The position numbers were made by a program, and so were the translations under genes. A stretch of 64,000 bases of DNA from positions 620,001 through 684,000 of the forward strand of contig VCCP01000003.1 in assembly GCA_005765155.1 (NCBI GenBank), read 5' to 3'. The stretch is from Zelopaecilomyces penicillatus. Lineage: Eukaryota; Ascomycota; Sordariomycetes; Hypocreales; Pseudodiploosporaceae. This document shows, in pieces, positions 12,839-24,202 of this stretch (the stretch's first letter is position 1; each line of letters opens with the position of its first letter). Under the pieces are notes generated by a model. It saw nothing but the letters and a program-made list of their open reading frames with translations, was not told the origin of the DNA and made no database searches.

Positions 12839-15088
12839 ATGGCTCGATCACGGAGCTCGCTGGCCTTAGGCCTGGGCCTGCTTTGTTGGATTACCCTCCT
12901 CTTTGCGCCCTTGGCCTTTGTCAAGACTGCCCACGCACAGTCTGACGATATTGAGGATTACGGAACTGTTATTGGAATTGTAAGAACATTGTGCCCCTCC
13001 AATAAAAGTACCCCTCACCAATTGCGCCGCTGCTAACCTAAATGTCTCTCATAGGATCTGGGTACAACCTACAGCTGCGTCGGTGTGATGCAAAAGGGCA
13101 AAGTCGAAATTCTCGTCAACGATCAGGGTAACCGAATCACACCTTCCTACGTGGCCTTTACCGATGAGGAGCGTCTGGTTGGTGACTCCGCCAAGAACCA
13201 GGCCGCCGCTAACCCTACAAACACTATCTACGATGTCAAGTAAGTTCTATTCGTACAATCTCAATAACTCACACTTGATTGCTAACCCCTTCTCCACAGG
13301 CGATTCATTGGTCGCAAGTTCAAGGACAGCGATGTCCAGGCTGATCTCAAGCACTTCCCCTTCAAGGTTGCCAGCAAGGATGGCAAGCCTGTTGTTCAGG
13401 TGCAGGTTGATGGCAAGGACAAGAAGTTCACCCCTGAGGAGATCTCCGCCATGATTCTCGGAAAGATGAAGGAGGTCGCCGAGTCCTACTTGGGCAAGAA
13501 GGTCACCCACGCTGTCGTCACTGTCCCCGCCTACTTCAACGTAAGCTTGCTATTTCCTTTTACGTCTTTTTGGTGACTTTTTTACTAATCATCTCGCAGG
13601 ATAACCAGAGACAGGCCACCAAGGATGCCGGAATCATCGCCGGTTTGAACGTTCTCCGTATCGTCAATGAGCCTACCGCCGCCGCTATTGCCTACGGTCT
13701 TGACAAGACTGAGGGTGAGCGCCAGATCATTGTCTATGATCTCGGTGGTGGTACCTTCGATGTTTCCCTCCTCTCCATTGACAACGGAGTTTTCGAGGTC
13801 CTGGCTACCGCTGGTGACACCCATCTTGGTGGTGAGGATTTCGATCAGCGAGTCATCAACTACTTCGCCAAGGCCTACAACAAGAAGAACAACGTTGATG
13901 TCACCAAGGATCTCAAGGCTATGGGCAAGTTGAAGCGTGAGGCTGAAAAGGCCAAGCGAACCCTCTCTTCGCAGATGAGCACTCGTATTGAGATTGAGGC
14001 TTTCTTCGAGGGCAATGACTTCTCCGAGACCTTGACCCGAGCCAAGTTTGAGGAGCTTAACATGGATCTGTTCAAGCGCACCATCAAGCCCGTGGAGCAG
14101 GTCCTCAAGGATGCCAAGGTTGCCAAGAACGAAGTTGATGACATTGTTTTGGTCGGTGGTTCCACTCGTATTCCAAAGGTTCAGTCCATGATTGAGACCT
14201 ACTTTAACAAGAAGGCCTCCAAGGGTATCAACCCCGATGAGGCTGTCGCTTTCGGCGCCGCTGTTCAGGCCGGTGTCCTTTCTGGTCAGGAAGGTACTGA
14301 GGAGATCGTCCTTATGGACGTCAACCCTTTGACTCTCGGTATTGAGACCACTGGTGGAGTCATGACCAAGCTCATTGCCCGCAACACTCCTATTCCCACC
14401 CGCAAGAGCCAGATCTTCTCCACCGCTGCCGATAACCAGCCCGTCGTTCTCATTCAGGTGTTTGAGGGTGAACGTTCTTTGACCAAGGATAACAACAACC
14501 TCGGAAAGTTCGAACTGACCGGCATCCCCCCCGCTCCCCGCGGTGCTCCTCAGATCGAGGTCTCTTTCGAGCTCGATGCCAATGGTATTCTCAAGGTATC
14601 TGCTCACGACAAGGGCACTGGCAAGTCTGAGTCCATCACCATCACCAACGACAAGGGCCGTCTTACCCAGGAAGAGATTGACCGCATGGTTGCCGAGGCT
14701 GAGAAGTTCGCCGATGAGGACAAGGCTACCCGTGAGCGTATCGAGGGCCGAAATGGTCTTGAGAACTATGCCTTCAACCTGAAGAACCAGGTCAACGATG
14801 CTGAGGGTCTTGGTGGCAAGATCAGCGAGGAGGAGAAGGAGACCGTAAGTTGAATCCCTATACCATCAACTCAAATACTGTGATGTGACTAACCCGAACC
14901 AGATTCTCGACGCTGTCAAGGAGACTACTGAGTGGCTCGAGGAGAACGCTGCCGAGGCTACCGCTGAGGACTTCGAGGAGCAGAAGGAGAAGCTGTCCAA
15001 CGTCGCCTACCCCATCACTTCCAAGATGTACAAGGATGCTGGTGCTGGAGCCGAGGAGGATAGCGGCGATTTCCACGACGAATTGTAA
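12839..15088 (+). CDS. kar2: ER Hsp70 chaperone BiP/Kar2
   Basis: Five exons, 12839-12979, 13055-13239, 13300-13540, 13600-14844 and 14903-15088, give 665 residues. Residues 1-34 form a signal peptide (hydrophobic core GLGLLCWITLLFAPLAF, end KTAHAQS). The Hsp70 nucleotide-binding domain shows DLGTTYSCVG, DLGGGTFDVSLL and VLVGGSTRIPKVQ. The substrate-binding domain follows (PLTLGIETTGGVMT, FELTGIPPAPRG), then an acidic lid. The protein ends HDEL, the fungal ER retrieval signal, which fixes the compartment as the ER lumen. It assists translocation, folding and ERAD and senses unfolded proteins. Codon use is strongly C-ending, as in highly expressed fungal genes. The first intron falls just before DLGTT. 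Confidence 0.98.
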
Positions 15089-16131
15089 ATGCCAAATACG
15101 TAAAATTGTTTAAAGAAAGGATCCTAAACGGATTCCTTGGGAGTTATGTGGTCATTGCGCTATACGCGCCTTATTTTGAATCTACATACAACTCACCACT
15201 GTACAGTAGATACATAGACTGAACTCTTGATCCAAATTATCAATACCCGTTGCTATCATCTTCGTGTGTGGCTCTCAGTTGACCCCAAAATCCCTGGAAC
15301 GCTCAAAGGTTTGGAACAGTAACCTCCAGCGAAGGTGATTAGGCTTCATACTGTAAACTATACATGCCTTAATCTAAATATCAATACGTATTTCTTGACA
15401 ATTCAGCATTAACAACCATACAAATATATATACAAAAGACCACATAAGGTATGGACATGGGTTATGTAAGGCTTAGGTATACTACAGTCAACCCATGTCT
15501 GGTCTTTCTGGGAGATGTAAACTCTTCATCCTGCAAGTTATAAGTTGTATGCAAGATAAGACTTGTTAAACGAAGCTTAAAATCGTGCCTCCGTTAGTCT
15601 GCAGCATGGTAGGCGGCGCACATTACATTTACACGTAACTCATGGGCAACACAAACAGAAGCATTTGACGTTGTTGACCCACAGTGCCAACTATGATAAT
15701 CATCATATCATGACTTTTGCTCAACATCTTGGGCAAGTGCATCATTGGGATTAGAAGTAATAAAGTAGGGTCTTATATAGGAGCAAGCCCCGAAGAGTGA
15801 TAGAATCATCTAGCTCCTTGTTGGTTCAGTATGTAATGAGGTGGGTGTTGGGTGGCATGCCAGCACTGAGCAACTGCTGCCACCTCCGTGGATCCACTTC
15901 CAGGTCAGTGGCGCTAGTATCAGCACCTTCCTGGGGGATATATCACAATCAACGAAGATGTAGCGGCTCTGCATGAAGGACCTTTGTGAGATACCTCTCC
16001 CTTGTTAACCTCCCGTGGTTTTTCTAAGCTGAGCAAGTGAATGGGTTGTCAACAGATCAATAAACGACTGCCAATAGATGGACTTTTAGCACACTGGTCG
16101 ACATTCACTATCGACTGCGCATGACATCGCT
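15089..16131. other. intergenic, nothing recognised
   Basis: AT-rich 3' region of BiP followed by the upstream region of the next gene. No open frame of interest, tRNA or repeat was found. An out-of-frame ATG at 16121 overlaps the next gene's start and would make a short upstream frame ending inside that gene. Confidence 0.6.
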
Positions 16132-17991
16132 ATGGGACGCAGACCAACATCCGCAGGGGAAGATTTCATTCAATCACTACGAGATCTTTTTGAAGAAACT
16201 GCAGAGAAAGGATTCACGCGCGAGGAGGAGTTTGTGATTGTCAAGGGTGAAGTTCTTGTGCTTTTGCTGCGTTCGGGGACCACGACAGCTGCCAAAGCAA
16301 GGGCGAGCTGCCCAGTCAACCTACCTGATGGCTCAGAGCCTGATACATTTATCCAACTGCCTCCGAGTACACTGCGGATAGCAGAACCTCTCCAGCAACA
16401 GCTACATGAGACGAGGTCTGGTGATCGATTCATCAAACTCCTGGAAGAGACCATCGAGGAGCAGAGGTTTTCTTCGGCAAAGATGAGAACAAACAACTCG
16501 CACAGAAAAAGGAGATATCAAGCGAAAGGGAAAGCGGAGAGCACAGTTACACCGCTAAGCAAAACCACGGAAGAGCACACTGATGAGTTACCGGTGAAGC
16601 GTGTGTGCGTTGCAGGTGTTGGCGGCCGGCAGTCTGAATCGGGAGCCTGCTTGCAGCGACTTGTCTCGCCTCCTGCAACCCAAGTTCATTCACAACAAGA
16701 AACGGATAAGATGAAGCCCCTATCCGAAATCTTGACTGCAAACACGAGTTGCTCTTCACCTGCAGAAGCACCGCAGTCTGTTGCTTCCACACCGATGAGG
16801 GTTGAGCAAGGGTTAGAGCTGCAAATGCCTTGCCCTGTGCTCAAACAAAACACCGAAAACCAGTATCCTTCGGAGCAAACGGGCGAAATGCCACTCACCC
16901 AAAAAGCAGAGTTCCTGTCAGTTGCTACCGAAGCTGCAAACCACAAGCAAGACCAAGTATCACCAAATCCGAAGCACGAACAAACCTGTGAGCCAACACC
17001 GCCTTCTGATGCTGCTGCCAACAGCTCTGGAAATAGTACAGTAGCCACGAAGCAAAGCCAAATGCAAAGCCCACTGGATATGGAGAACGAACGCGCCAGA
17101 AAGTCTATCTCGCCTTCCTTGTTTGTTGAAGACACCATAGTTGTGTGTGAAAGACCGGCATGCTATGGCTTGAAGAATGTTGGAGTTGTGCTGGGTGAGG
17201 AAGTCTTGTGTCCCCTACAGCGCAAAACCCGACCCGAGTTTCGGGATCTCAGTCTTGAGCAGAAACAGTGGGATGATGAGGTGCTGGAAATCACACCAGT
17301 GTCGTCGGAGACGCATAAGCCAGACTTGCCTGCGTTGCCTCACGACTCTATTATGCTGGATGAGGAAGTCTCAAGCCCTCGCCAGTGCATCACCCAACCC
17401 GAGCCTCAGGATCTCGGTCTTAGTCTTGAGCAAAAACAGTGGATCGAGGAGGTGCTGGAAACCAAGTCAGGGTCGTCGGAGACGTACAAGCCGGACTTGC
17501 ATCTCGACGCTGAACCCAGGGCTCCCCTGGTACCACAAATTGCTGGAAACCGCACCAACCAACTTTGTGCCATTTTGGAATATCTCAAAAAAGATCTCAG
17601 CATGATACCGACATCGGCTTGGGAGACGTACAAAAAGAAACTCTTCAAATTCAGTGCCTCGGAACAGATCGTGACGCTTGATTTCGAGCAGCGGCTCGGG
17701 AAAGTCATGAACATTTTGTACCTGCCAGAAGAGCTCGAATCGGTGGCCACGGGTGAGTGGGACAGGTTGTATGCCGTCGCAAGAGTGTGCGCCGTCATCA
17801 CCGAAGCAATTGGGGCAGAGTATGAGGTGGCACCTGAGATGGCGGACAAATGGCTGGGTTCCAAGACACGGGATATCACATGGCTGAAGAAGACTTTGGG
17901 GGCAAAGGAGAGATTCTTGTCAATTGGAGTTGAAGTCAAGGAGGGTAGAGATACGGAACAAGAGTCTGAGAATGCGATGGATGAGACTTAG
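16132..17991 (+). CDS. 619-residue disordered protein with internal duplication
   Basis: A single uninterrupted frame from 16132. I do not recognise a family. Residues about 1-130 are mixed charged (start MGRRPTSAGEDFIQSLRDLF). Residues 130-340 are low-complexity, rich in Q, E, S, T and P. Residues about 352-465 contain two copies of a unit with the shared core LSLEQKQW--EVLE and SSET-KPDL. The C-terminal ~150 residues (from CAILEYLKKDLSMIP) look folded and helical, with a W-rich end (DKWLGSKTRDITWLKK). No signal peptide or membrane segment is seen. The length without any stop and the codon pattern support a real gene; the function is unknown. Confidence 0.75.
   Translation: MGRRPTSAGEDFIQSLRDLFEETAEKGFTREEEFVIVKGEVLVLLLRSGTTTAAKARASCPVNLPDGSEPDTFIQLPPSTLRIAEPLQQQLHETRSGDRFIKLLEETIEEQRFSSAKMRTNNSHRKRRYQAKGKAESTVTPLSKTTEEHTDELPVKRVCVAGVGGRQSESGACLQRLVSPPATQVHSQQETDKMKPLSEILTANTSCSSPAEAPQSVASTPMRVEQGLELQMPCPVLKQNTENQYPSEQTGEMPLTQKAEFLSVATEAANHKQDQVSPNPKHEQTCEPTPPSDAAANSSGNSTVATKQSQMQSPLDMENERARKSISPSLFVEDTIVVCERPACYGLKNVGVVLGEEVLCPLQRKTRPEFRDLSLEQKQWDDEVLEITPVSSETHKPDLPALPHDSIMLDEEVSSPRQCITQPEPQDLGLSLEQKQWIEEVLETKSGSSETYKPDLHLDAEPRAPLVPQIAGNRTNQLCAILEYLKKDLSMIPTSAWETYKKKLFKFSASEQIVTLDFEQRLGKVMNILYLPEELESVATGEWDRLYAVARVCAVITEAIGAEYEVAPEMADKWLGSKTRDITWLKKTLGAKERFLSIGVEVKEGRDTEQESENAMDET
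17192..17500 (+). repeat. two-unit coding tandem duplication
   Basis: Two in-frame units lie within the 16132-17991 gene. The first begins near 17192 and the second near 17357. TGAGGAAGTC recurs at 17196 and 17361 (165 bases apart), and AGTCTTGAGCA recurs at 17251 and 17422 (171 bases apart). The second unit therefore has gained, or the first lost, two codons. DNA-level similarity is still high, so the duplication is fairly recent. Confidence 0.8.
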
Positions 17992-18462
17992 AAGTCTTGA
18001 GAGATGACGAATATTGCTTTGACATCGTTGGATTGGAAGTTAAAATTGGGAAAAGATGCTGGGAATGTGGCAACAGGAGGCATGAAGCCTAATAGCGACA
18101 ATCACAGATTTCTGGAATGAGCGAAAGAATTTGAAGAGATTTTTTTAAGATGCATTTTATCCTATAGCATCTTATCTTAAAGAAAAAAAGCATTCAAGAC
18201 AATGTCATGCTGTATTCAGAAATTCTGACCCCCAATGTCAAGTGACGTGCTTCTGGTAGCGAAACTAACGCACGTGATAGCGCGAAGCATCCGCGTCTAG
18301 GCGCGCGGGCGCAATCAGGGTCGGGCCGATGACGTTATGCACCACGCTATAGCTCGGGAGATCCCCTTTTGCGGTTCAGCATCTCTCCCATCGGACGGAT
18401 CCCAAACCACAGGAACTATAACGGGAAAAAAAGAAGGAAGAACCAAGAGTTTAAAGTTCAAA
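17992..18462. other. spacer with imperfect inverted repeat
   Basis: No gene seen. Around 18140-18190 a T-run followed by TTAAGAT is mirrored by ATCTTA plus an A-run, an imperfect hairpin that may simply be AT-rich 3' sequence of the upstream gene. The 5' leader of the next gene may extend upstream in frame (open to 18337), but ATG 18463 gives the natural start. Confidence 0.4.
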
Positions 18463-20184
18463 ATGCCAGCCCAGAAACGATCTGCGCCGGGGGCGGAACC
18501 CAATGGCTCGCGGCGGCGCTCCGGTCGCATTTCCAACACACCGCAGAAAAGCAAATACTTTGAAGATCGAGACAGCGAAGACGAGGAGGAGGAGGAACTA
18601 CCACCTAAGAAAAGGCGCGGACGACCAGCGAAGAAATCTTCTGTTACTCTTGCGAAAGAGGAATCGGACGATGAGGAGCAATACAAGGACGAGACTGGAG
18701 CGGACGATGATGACGACGAAGACGACGATGTGGTAGAAGAGGAGGAGGAGGACGAAGATGAGGATGAGTCGACTCCACCGCCTCCTCCTTCATCGAGCAA
18801 GAAACGCGGTCGACCTGCAAAGAAGCAAAAGATTGGGCCAGTGAAGCATCATAATACAAAGAAGATTAATGGAAAGTTTGCGGCGAAAGTTGACGACAAG
18901 AACGAAGACGAGGATGAGGACGATGAGGATGCGCCGATGAAAGTTGAGATTATCCCGCTTGAGAAGATGAGGGATACGGGTGGAGTAGAGTATGCGGATG
19001 AAAAGGTGCATAACAATACGTTGTTGTTTTTGAAGGATCTCAAGGCCAACAACCAGAGGCCCTGGCTAAAATGTAAGTGTGATGTTTGCATCAACATATC
19101 TACTTCCATACCAGATGATTGGGTGGGATACATCAGAGAGAAGAGAACGCTTACTTCTTGTGCTATCTTGTACTAACCGGACATGAATAGCGCATGACGG
19201 AGAATATCGAAGATCACTCAAGGACTGGCAATCCTTTGTGGAAGAGACGACGCAGACTATTATTGGGATTGACGAGACTGTCCCGGAGCTTCCTGCAAAG
19301 GACGTAATATTCCGCATTCATCGAGATGTCCGCTTCAGCAAGAATCCTACCCCTTATAAGGTACGCGCACTCACTATCTACTTTCCTCTTTACCATATCT
19401 AGGTTGAGAATATTAAGTAAATGCTAACTGCTTTACTTCCGTTACAGCCTCATTTCTCAGCTGCATGGTCGCGAACGGGTCGCAAAGGACCCTACGCCGT
19501 GTACTATATCCACTGCGAGCCAAAAGCATCCTTTATTGGTGGCGGGCTGTGGTGTCCTGAAGCTGGGCACGTGGCCAAAATCCGGAACAGCATCAACGAC
19601 CATCCTCGACGCTGGCGACGAGCGCTGAACGAGCCGCTGCTGAAGGCGGCATTTTTCCCAGACGTGAAGAATAAAGATGAGCCGGAGGCAGCGGTGAAGG
19701 CGTTTGTGGCGAAGAATCAAGAGTATGCGTTGAAGAAGAGGCCAATGGTATGTTGACCCTATACACTCGTTGAAAATACAGAGTTGGAGACGTCATTGGT
19801 TGTTTTGCTGACAATGTGTGTTTGGTGGAATACAGGGCTACGAAGTAACACATCGGGACATTGAGCTTCTAAAATTGAAGAGCTACACTGTCGGCGCAAA
19901 AATTGACGACAAAATCTTTTGCGGTGACGATGCGCAAGCGAAGATTGCAAATATGATAAGGGGACTCTTTGGATATGTATGATCTTCAATACCTTATTGA
20001 TCATTTGTTGCCTTGGAACTCTGATGATGCTAACATGTGCTTGTGACACGCCTAGATTACGTTTCTGAATGGGATCGTCATGCCAGATCCGAATGCTGCT
20101 GATGATGATAGCGAGACTGAGAGCGAGGACGAGGAAGAAGAACAAAAGGATGAGGAGGAGGAGGAGGAGGAGGATGAAGAGTGA
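18463..20184 (+). CDS. DUF2461/TIGR02453 family protein with AT-hooks
   Basis: Five exons, 18463-19072, 19191-19360, 19448-19747, 19836-19976 and 20056-20184, join in frame to 449 residues. Residues about 1-180 are acidic and disordered, with two AT-hook cores (KKRRGRPAKK near residue 50 and KKRGRPAKKQK near residue 110), suggesting DNA binding in the nucleus. The folded part, from about residue 180, matches the TIGR02453 (DUF2461) family: NTLLFLKDLKANNQRPWLK, SHDGEYRRSLKDWQSFVEE, FRIHRDVRFSKNPTPYKPHFSA, and YYIHCEPKASFIGGGLWCPE. The C-terminus is a second acidic run of E and D. Bacterial members lack these tails. The molecular role of the domain is not established, to my knowledge. Confidence 0.9.
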
Positions 20185-20581
20185 ATGGTTGAAAACTAAC
20201 ACGCTTGTTTGGGTAAGAGGTTATGTTCTGGGATCTGTGTGTACGATGTGTTTTGGATATATTGTGGGGAGTATACAGCGTTGACAAGCGAAACCTCATT
20301 TTGGGGTACAATATGGGAGTTGGACGGACTAGTCATTATTTGTCGAAGAGGGATGTCAAGAAAATAGCAATGTGATATTATGGTCTCTACCTAGAAACGC
20401 AAAGGCGCGATCACCTCGATGTCTCAGTATGAAGCGAGAACCTATCAATACCGTTTGACTACTGATACACCATATATCTCTTCACATGTACGTAACGTGG
20501 CAGCAGTCTGTACTTAGCATTGCACGCCAACTACCCAAGTCTGTTTTTGTTTGTCTACATACAATGTACACCTTCTTGCTA
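20185..20581. other. convergent 3' spacer
   Basis: No gene seen. This is the 3' region shared by the DUF2461 gene (plus) and the following minus-strand gene. It is AT-rich and no terminator-like structure is needed or seen. Confidence 0.6.
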
Positions 20582-21329
20582 TCATTGCTTCGTCTCCGGC
20601 GCTGTGCAGGTCCTCGGTTGAGGAACTTTGTCAAATTTCTTGACGGGTATTTTCGTAGAATATATGCCGTAGGCTATCAGCAACCTTCTCATCACTTCTT
20701 GATCGAAACCTTGCCGGATAAGATCTCTTTGTGTCACTGAGCCGTTAACTCTCGATCGATCTGTTGTGCCTTTCCTCTTTTGACAGCACCTTGGTACAGC
20801 CAATATCTTTTTCCCTATATATTCTGCCGGGTCAACCGTGAAGGGCAAATATGTATTCGCGTATTCTCCCTCGTCCTCATCCAGCTCGCAAATGTTAATC
20901 TGCAAAACTTCGGGAAAGTAATCATCGGCAGGAACAAGATGATCAAACGTGACGCCGTAATAGTCAATTTCACTAGTTCCCCGAAACACGATTCGTCAAC
21001 TAATTGAATTTAGTAGATGTACAAGGGTATTCTTACTTCTTCTGATCCACCCAACCCAGATACTCGTCACGCATAATCATATCATTATCGACAAAGGGAC
21101 GGACATCGTGTCCATATAGGGTCCGGTATGTTAGCTCGGCGAGTTTTGCGCCAGCTCGCTGGAATTTCTTTTCACAGACATCAACGTGCCACGGCACCTC
21201 CGGAAGCAGTTTTTGAATAGAGACCAGTGGCCCTTCAATCTGTATTCTCACTGGCCTGTCTAGCGGTGGTGGGTGGAAGTCATGAGCAGGATTTTGAATG
21301 CATTTTGGGATATGAAGGGGCAGAGCCAT
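20582..21329 (-). CDS. 227-residue protein of unknown function
   Basis: Two exons, 21329-21037 and 20972-20582, join in frame (227 residues). The intron has donor GTAAGA and an acceptor CTAG at 20976-20973; the earlier AG near 21000 would bring a stop codon into frame, so the later one was chosen. The protein starts MALPLHIPKCIQNPAHDFHPPP and has a proline- and charge-rich first third, then LTYRTLYGHDVRPFVDND and an acidic centre (CELDEDEGEYANTYLPF), and a basic C-terminus. No signal peptide, membrane span or known motif is seen. It looks like a lineage-specific fungal protein. Confidence 0.65.
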
Positions 21330-22538
21330 TTGTCGTTGGTGGAACAGTGTCGCCAGGGTTGATTTACTGTAGTTGTTTTGATAAGTAAAGGATTCGAATC
21401 AGTAGAAGTGAGTGCTAAACATGGGCAGTCTTCTTTGTGTTTTCGTCTTCTTTAATTATTAGGCTCGATGTTTGGGTGTTTGGGGGGGGGGAGGCGGGCG
21501 TTGCTAGGTTGATCTAATCGTGGGACAGCTGGGGTGAGTTTGCTGTGACCAAAGTGACGTGACGCGTAGAAGCGTTTGCTGTGGCTACGTACTCCGTAGT
21601 GCTATATTATATGCATCTAAGGCAGCACTAACTAACTATTCTAGTTACATATCGTAGTAGTGATGTGTGGCGCTACACTAACTGCCTATGTGATCTGGCA
21701 AAATGCCTGAATAAACCATTCTTCATTCCATCCCAGTATTAACAGTATGAGGCATTACAAGACAACACAGCGATTTGGGATTTATTCTTCCCATTCTCCA
21801 CTTTGTCAATACCACCGTTGTGGATCATCTCATGCAGAAGTATATTGGTGGACCCAATCCTAGCTTTAGCGCCGCGCCTGTTATCACACATTCTGCATCC
21901 TATCCAGTCGTTAATTTAATCTGGTTAATCGCACTTTCCCTCCCCCCCCCCATTTTCCGGTCGCGGCCCGCCCCCAGCAGGACCTTTAGCCGCCCGCGCA
22001 TATTTTGAGAGTGCCTAGTCACCAAACCCTAACGCCTTGTTTCTCTTCCTGTTCCTTACCAGCCAATCGCTTCCTTTCAACTACCAAGTTCAAACTGGCT
22101 TGGTTTGAGATAGCCGCGCTGCAATTACAACGTAAGCCTTGTCTGATTGGAAGCATTCCAGCTCACTTGCTGCGCCCGGTTTCATATAACGCGCGGCTAA
22201 GATGTTGAGCGACTTGGAGGATGTACAGTCATGGGAGTCTCCAAATGGATATTGGACAAGAGATCTTGAAGCACGCACTCCAGAAACTTATAAAGCCGCC
22301 GTCCGCTTTTAGCTCAACTGCCATCCATATCTAAACCAAGATACACCCTCCTCTCCAATTCTTACTCTGATTCCTCTCCAAATTTCCAACAGAGTACTTC
22401 ACAGGCCATCATCAACCAGCAACACATTCCACCTTGAGACTCGATCTACAAGAGATCTTCATAGCACCGTAAGTCCAGAACTAATTGCATACCAATGATG
22501 CTTCATGATAAAGGCCGCCTCTCACCTCTACTAGGAAA
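21330..22538 (+). promoter_or_regulatory. upstream region and leader intron of small Cys gene
   Basis: No coding gene seen up to 22538. A TATAAA at 22289-22294 is followed by a CT/CA-rich leader. A leader intron runs from GTAAGT at 22469 to CTACTAG at 22534, only four bases before the ATG at 22539. The part around 21480-21990 has G- and C-runs but no gene. Confidence 0.55.
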
Positions 22539-22706
22539 ATGTGTATCACCTACACGGACTACTACAGCTGTGGCCACAGAATAGAGGCAACCAGAACTCA
22601 AAGTTGTGCAAACCCTAACTCGTGTGTTACGACATATCGGGAGGGCATGACAGTCAATCGTCACTGTGGAGACATGCGATGCAACACTCCACCATCCTCA
22701 GACTAG
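22539..22706 (+). CDS. 55-residue cysteine-containing small protein
   Basis: An ATG at 22539 opens 55 codons ending in TAG 22704-22706. The protein begins MCITYTDYYSCGHRIEATR and continues with regularly placed cysteines, seven residues in C/CGH/SC/SC/HC/RC contexts, ending PPSSD. The CGH, then HCGDMRC spacing suggests a small metal-binding knot, but no signal peptide is present, so it is probably intracellular. Support comes from the well-placed TATA box, a canonical leader intron ending four bases before the ATG, and the biased cysteine pattern. Short proteins starting MCITY- or similar with CGH occur in other Sordariomycetes as far as I recall; no function is known to me. Confidence 0.72.
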   Translation: MCITYTDYYSCGHRIEATRTQSCANPNSCVTTYREGMTVNRHCGDMRCNTPPSSD

Positions 22707-23659
22707 GAGGCTGAAACAACGGCTCGAGAGATGTCAAAGTTCCGGTGCTTTCCGTTTTTTGGAGGCAGCTCCGCGGACTTGCTAGTTCGGCGATTCATAA
22801 TCTAGAACTGGGAATTCGCTGCCGCTAGTGCTAGGTATTACTGTATAGCACTATGAATGCAGCATAGGTACTTGGCAGGTGGTTCTTCGAAAACATGTAC
22901 TTTTAGCATCACTTGCACTATGTTGCTGTTTTTCACATCATCAAGGACTGTAAACTATTCTTGTCTGGTTGAACCGAATTCAAATTAAGTTCAACGATTA
23001 TTCAACTATTTCAACTGTTTAAGTAATGCCTCGTTTTGTTCCCTGTTAAAAAGTTGGTTGTAATACAGTGGTAATTACATAGCTTTCGCTGCTAGACTGG
23101 GCGATAAGAAAAGAAGAAAAAGAAAACTCAGAATTCCACTACCTAGCCAAATCTAACATCACTTTACGTGCCAAGGTTCAAATCTACAAACTAACGACGG
23201 CATAGTTTCAAAATAGCTCGACAAAGTGGTGAAGTGGTGGCATTGAATCAGAGTACAATTCACATGTTGGCATCAGTGCTTGTTTGTGTTGTGTATATAG
23301 AGCTGCACATGGCTGCATGTTTGACTTTCCAGTTTTGCTTAAGTTGTGGCTTAGGCAGTGATAAACGGGCGTTTAAACACGGCACAGGCTCAGCTGGTTG
23401 ATAGTAGCGTTGATGCAAATGGATCTTTGATGGTAACTAGAATCTCCGTGTTGGGGGATGTAAAAGGGGATCGTGAAATTTTGATGGATGATGGTAAGTG
23501 TAAATGTCTCCACTGGTGATTGGATGCTGTGTTTACATGATTGATGGTTCCTGAGTAGTTGAACATATAATAGAAGCGTATGCCGCCTCATGTCAGGTCC
23601 CTCTCTCTAAATCCAACAACACTCACAATCACTCCTTACTACCCTCAAACTCCTTCAAG
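22707..23659. other. intergenic, AT-rich
   Basis: No gene seen in 953 bases. The region is AT-rich with many short stop-bounded frames. It ends with the promoter and CT-rich leader of the secreted-protein gene starting at 23660. Confidence 0.6.
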
Positions 23660-24202
23660 ATGCATCCCCCTACCAATCTCCTCCCACTCTGTCTCGCCAT
23701 CACAGGTGTCCTCGCCTCCCCCATGCCAGGATCTCCCGGCCCCGTCTCCATCCCGGGCGTACCCGGCCTCTTCGTGCAACTCTTCGAACCCGGCGAAATG
23801 ATAGTCGACACCAGCACCTCCATCGGAGACGACCGATTATCATCCCCCCATAATGCTATCGAGAAGCGCATCCACAGAGGCTGCTTCAAGCACAACCTCA
23901 ATGGCCGCAACCTAGCCGCCTACATTGACGACTGCAATACTCTCATCAGAAGACTCGGCCGCTCCCCAAAGGACGTATACTTGGCTCCGCAAAAGGAGGC
24001 CACGTTCATCACGGAGTAGCATCGCTGCAAGATTGTGGTGCGTAACCAGGACCGGTGCCATAAGATTCAGTTTTACGAAACGAATATGGCGATTTCTGGA
24101 CAGCAGTCGATGAGTGCGTGTTCGCGTGGCAACGAGCATACGGGTTGGGGGTATATTGGTAGCGAGTCCAAGGCGCTTCCATTTATCGTTGTCAAACTTT
24201 GA
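23660..24202 (+). pseudogene. secreted Cys-containing protein, interrupted by in-frame TAG
   Basis: The frame from ATG 23660 has a signal peptide (LLPLCLAITGVLASP, residues 6-20), a proline/glycine-rich propeptide, and a Kex2-type site (IEKR, near residue 75) that would release a mature domain starting IHRGCF with Cys spacing like a small secreted effector. TAG at 24017-24019 stops it at residue 119. The same frame then stays open for another 60 codons to TGA 24200-24202 and carries further cysteines (HRC, DRC, SAC), so the original protein was probably about 180 residues. The codon before it is GAG, and TAG most simply derives from TGG or CAG. Alternatives are a 45-base in-frame intron (23975-24019), which lacks a branch site, or stop readthrough. 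The family is not identified; a distant Ecp2-like fold is only a thought. Confidence 0.62.

Noticed and set aside
13585..14607. 340-residue open frame antisense to BiP
   Set aside because: Long antisense frames opposite Hsp70 genes are a known artefact of their codon use; the sequence has no domain signature.
23975..24019. 45-base intron that would remove the TAG
   Set aside because: Donor is GTATAC, no branch-point-like sequence, and the removed stretch is protein-like; kept only as an alternative.
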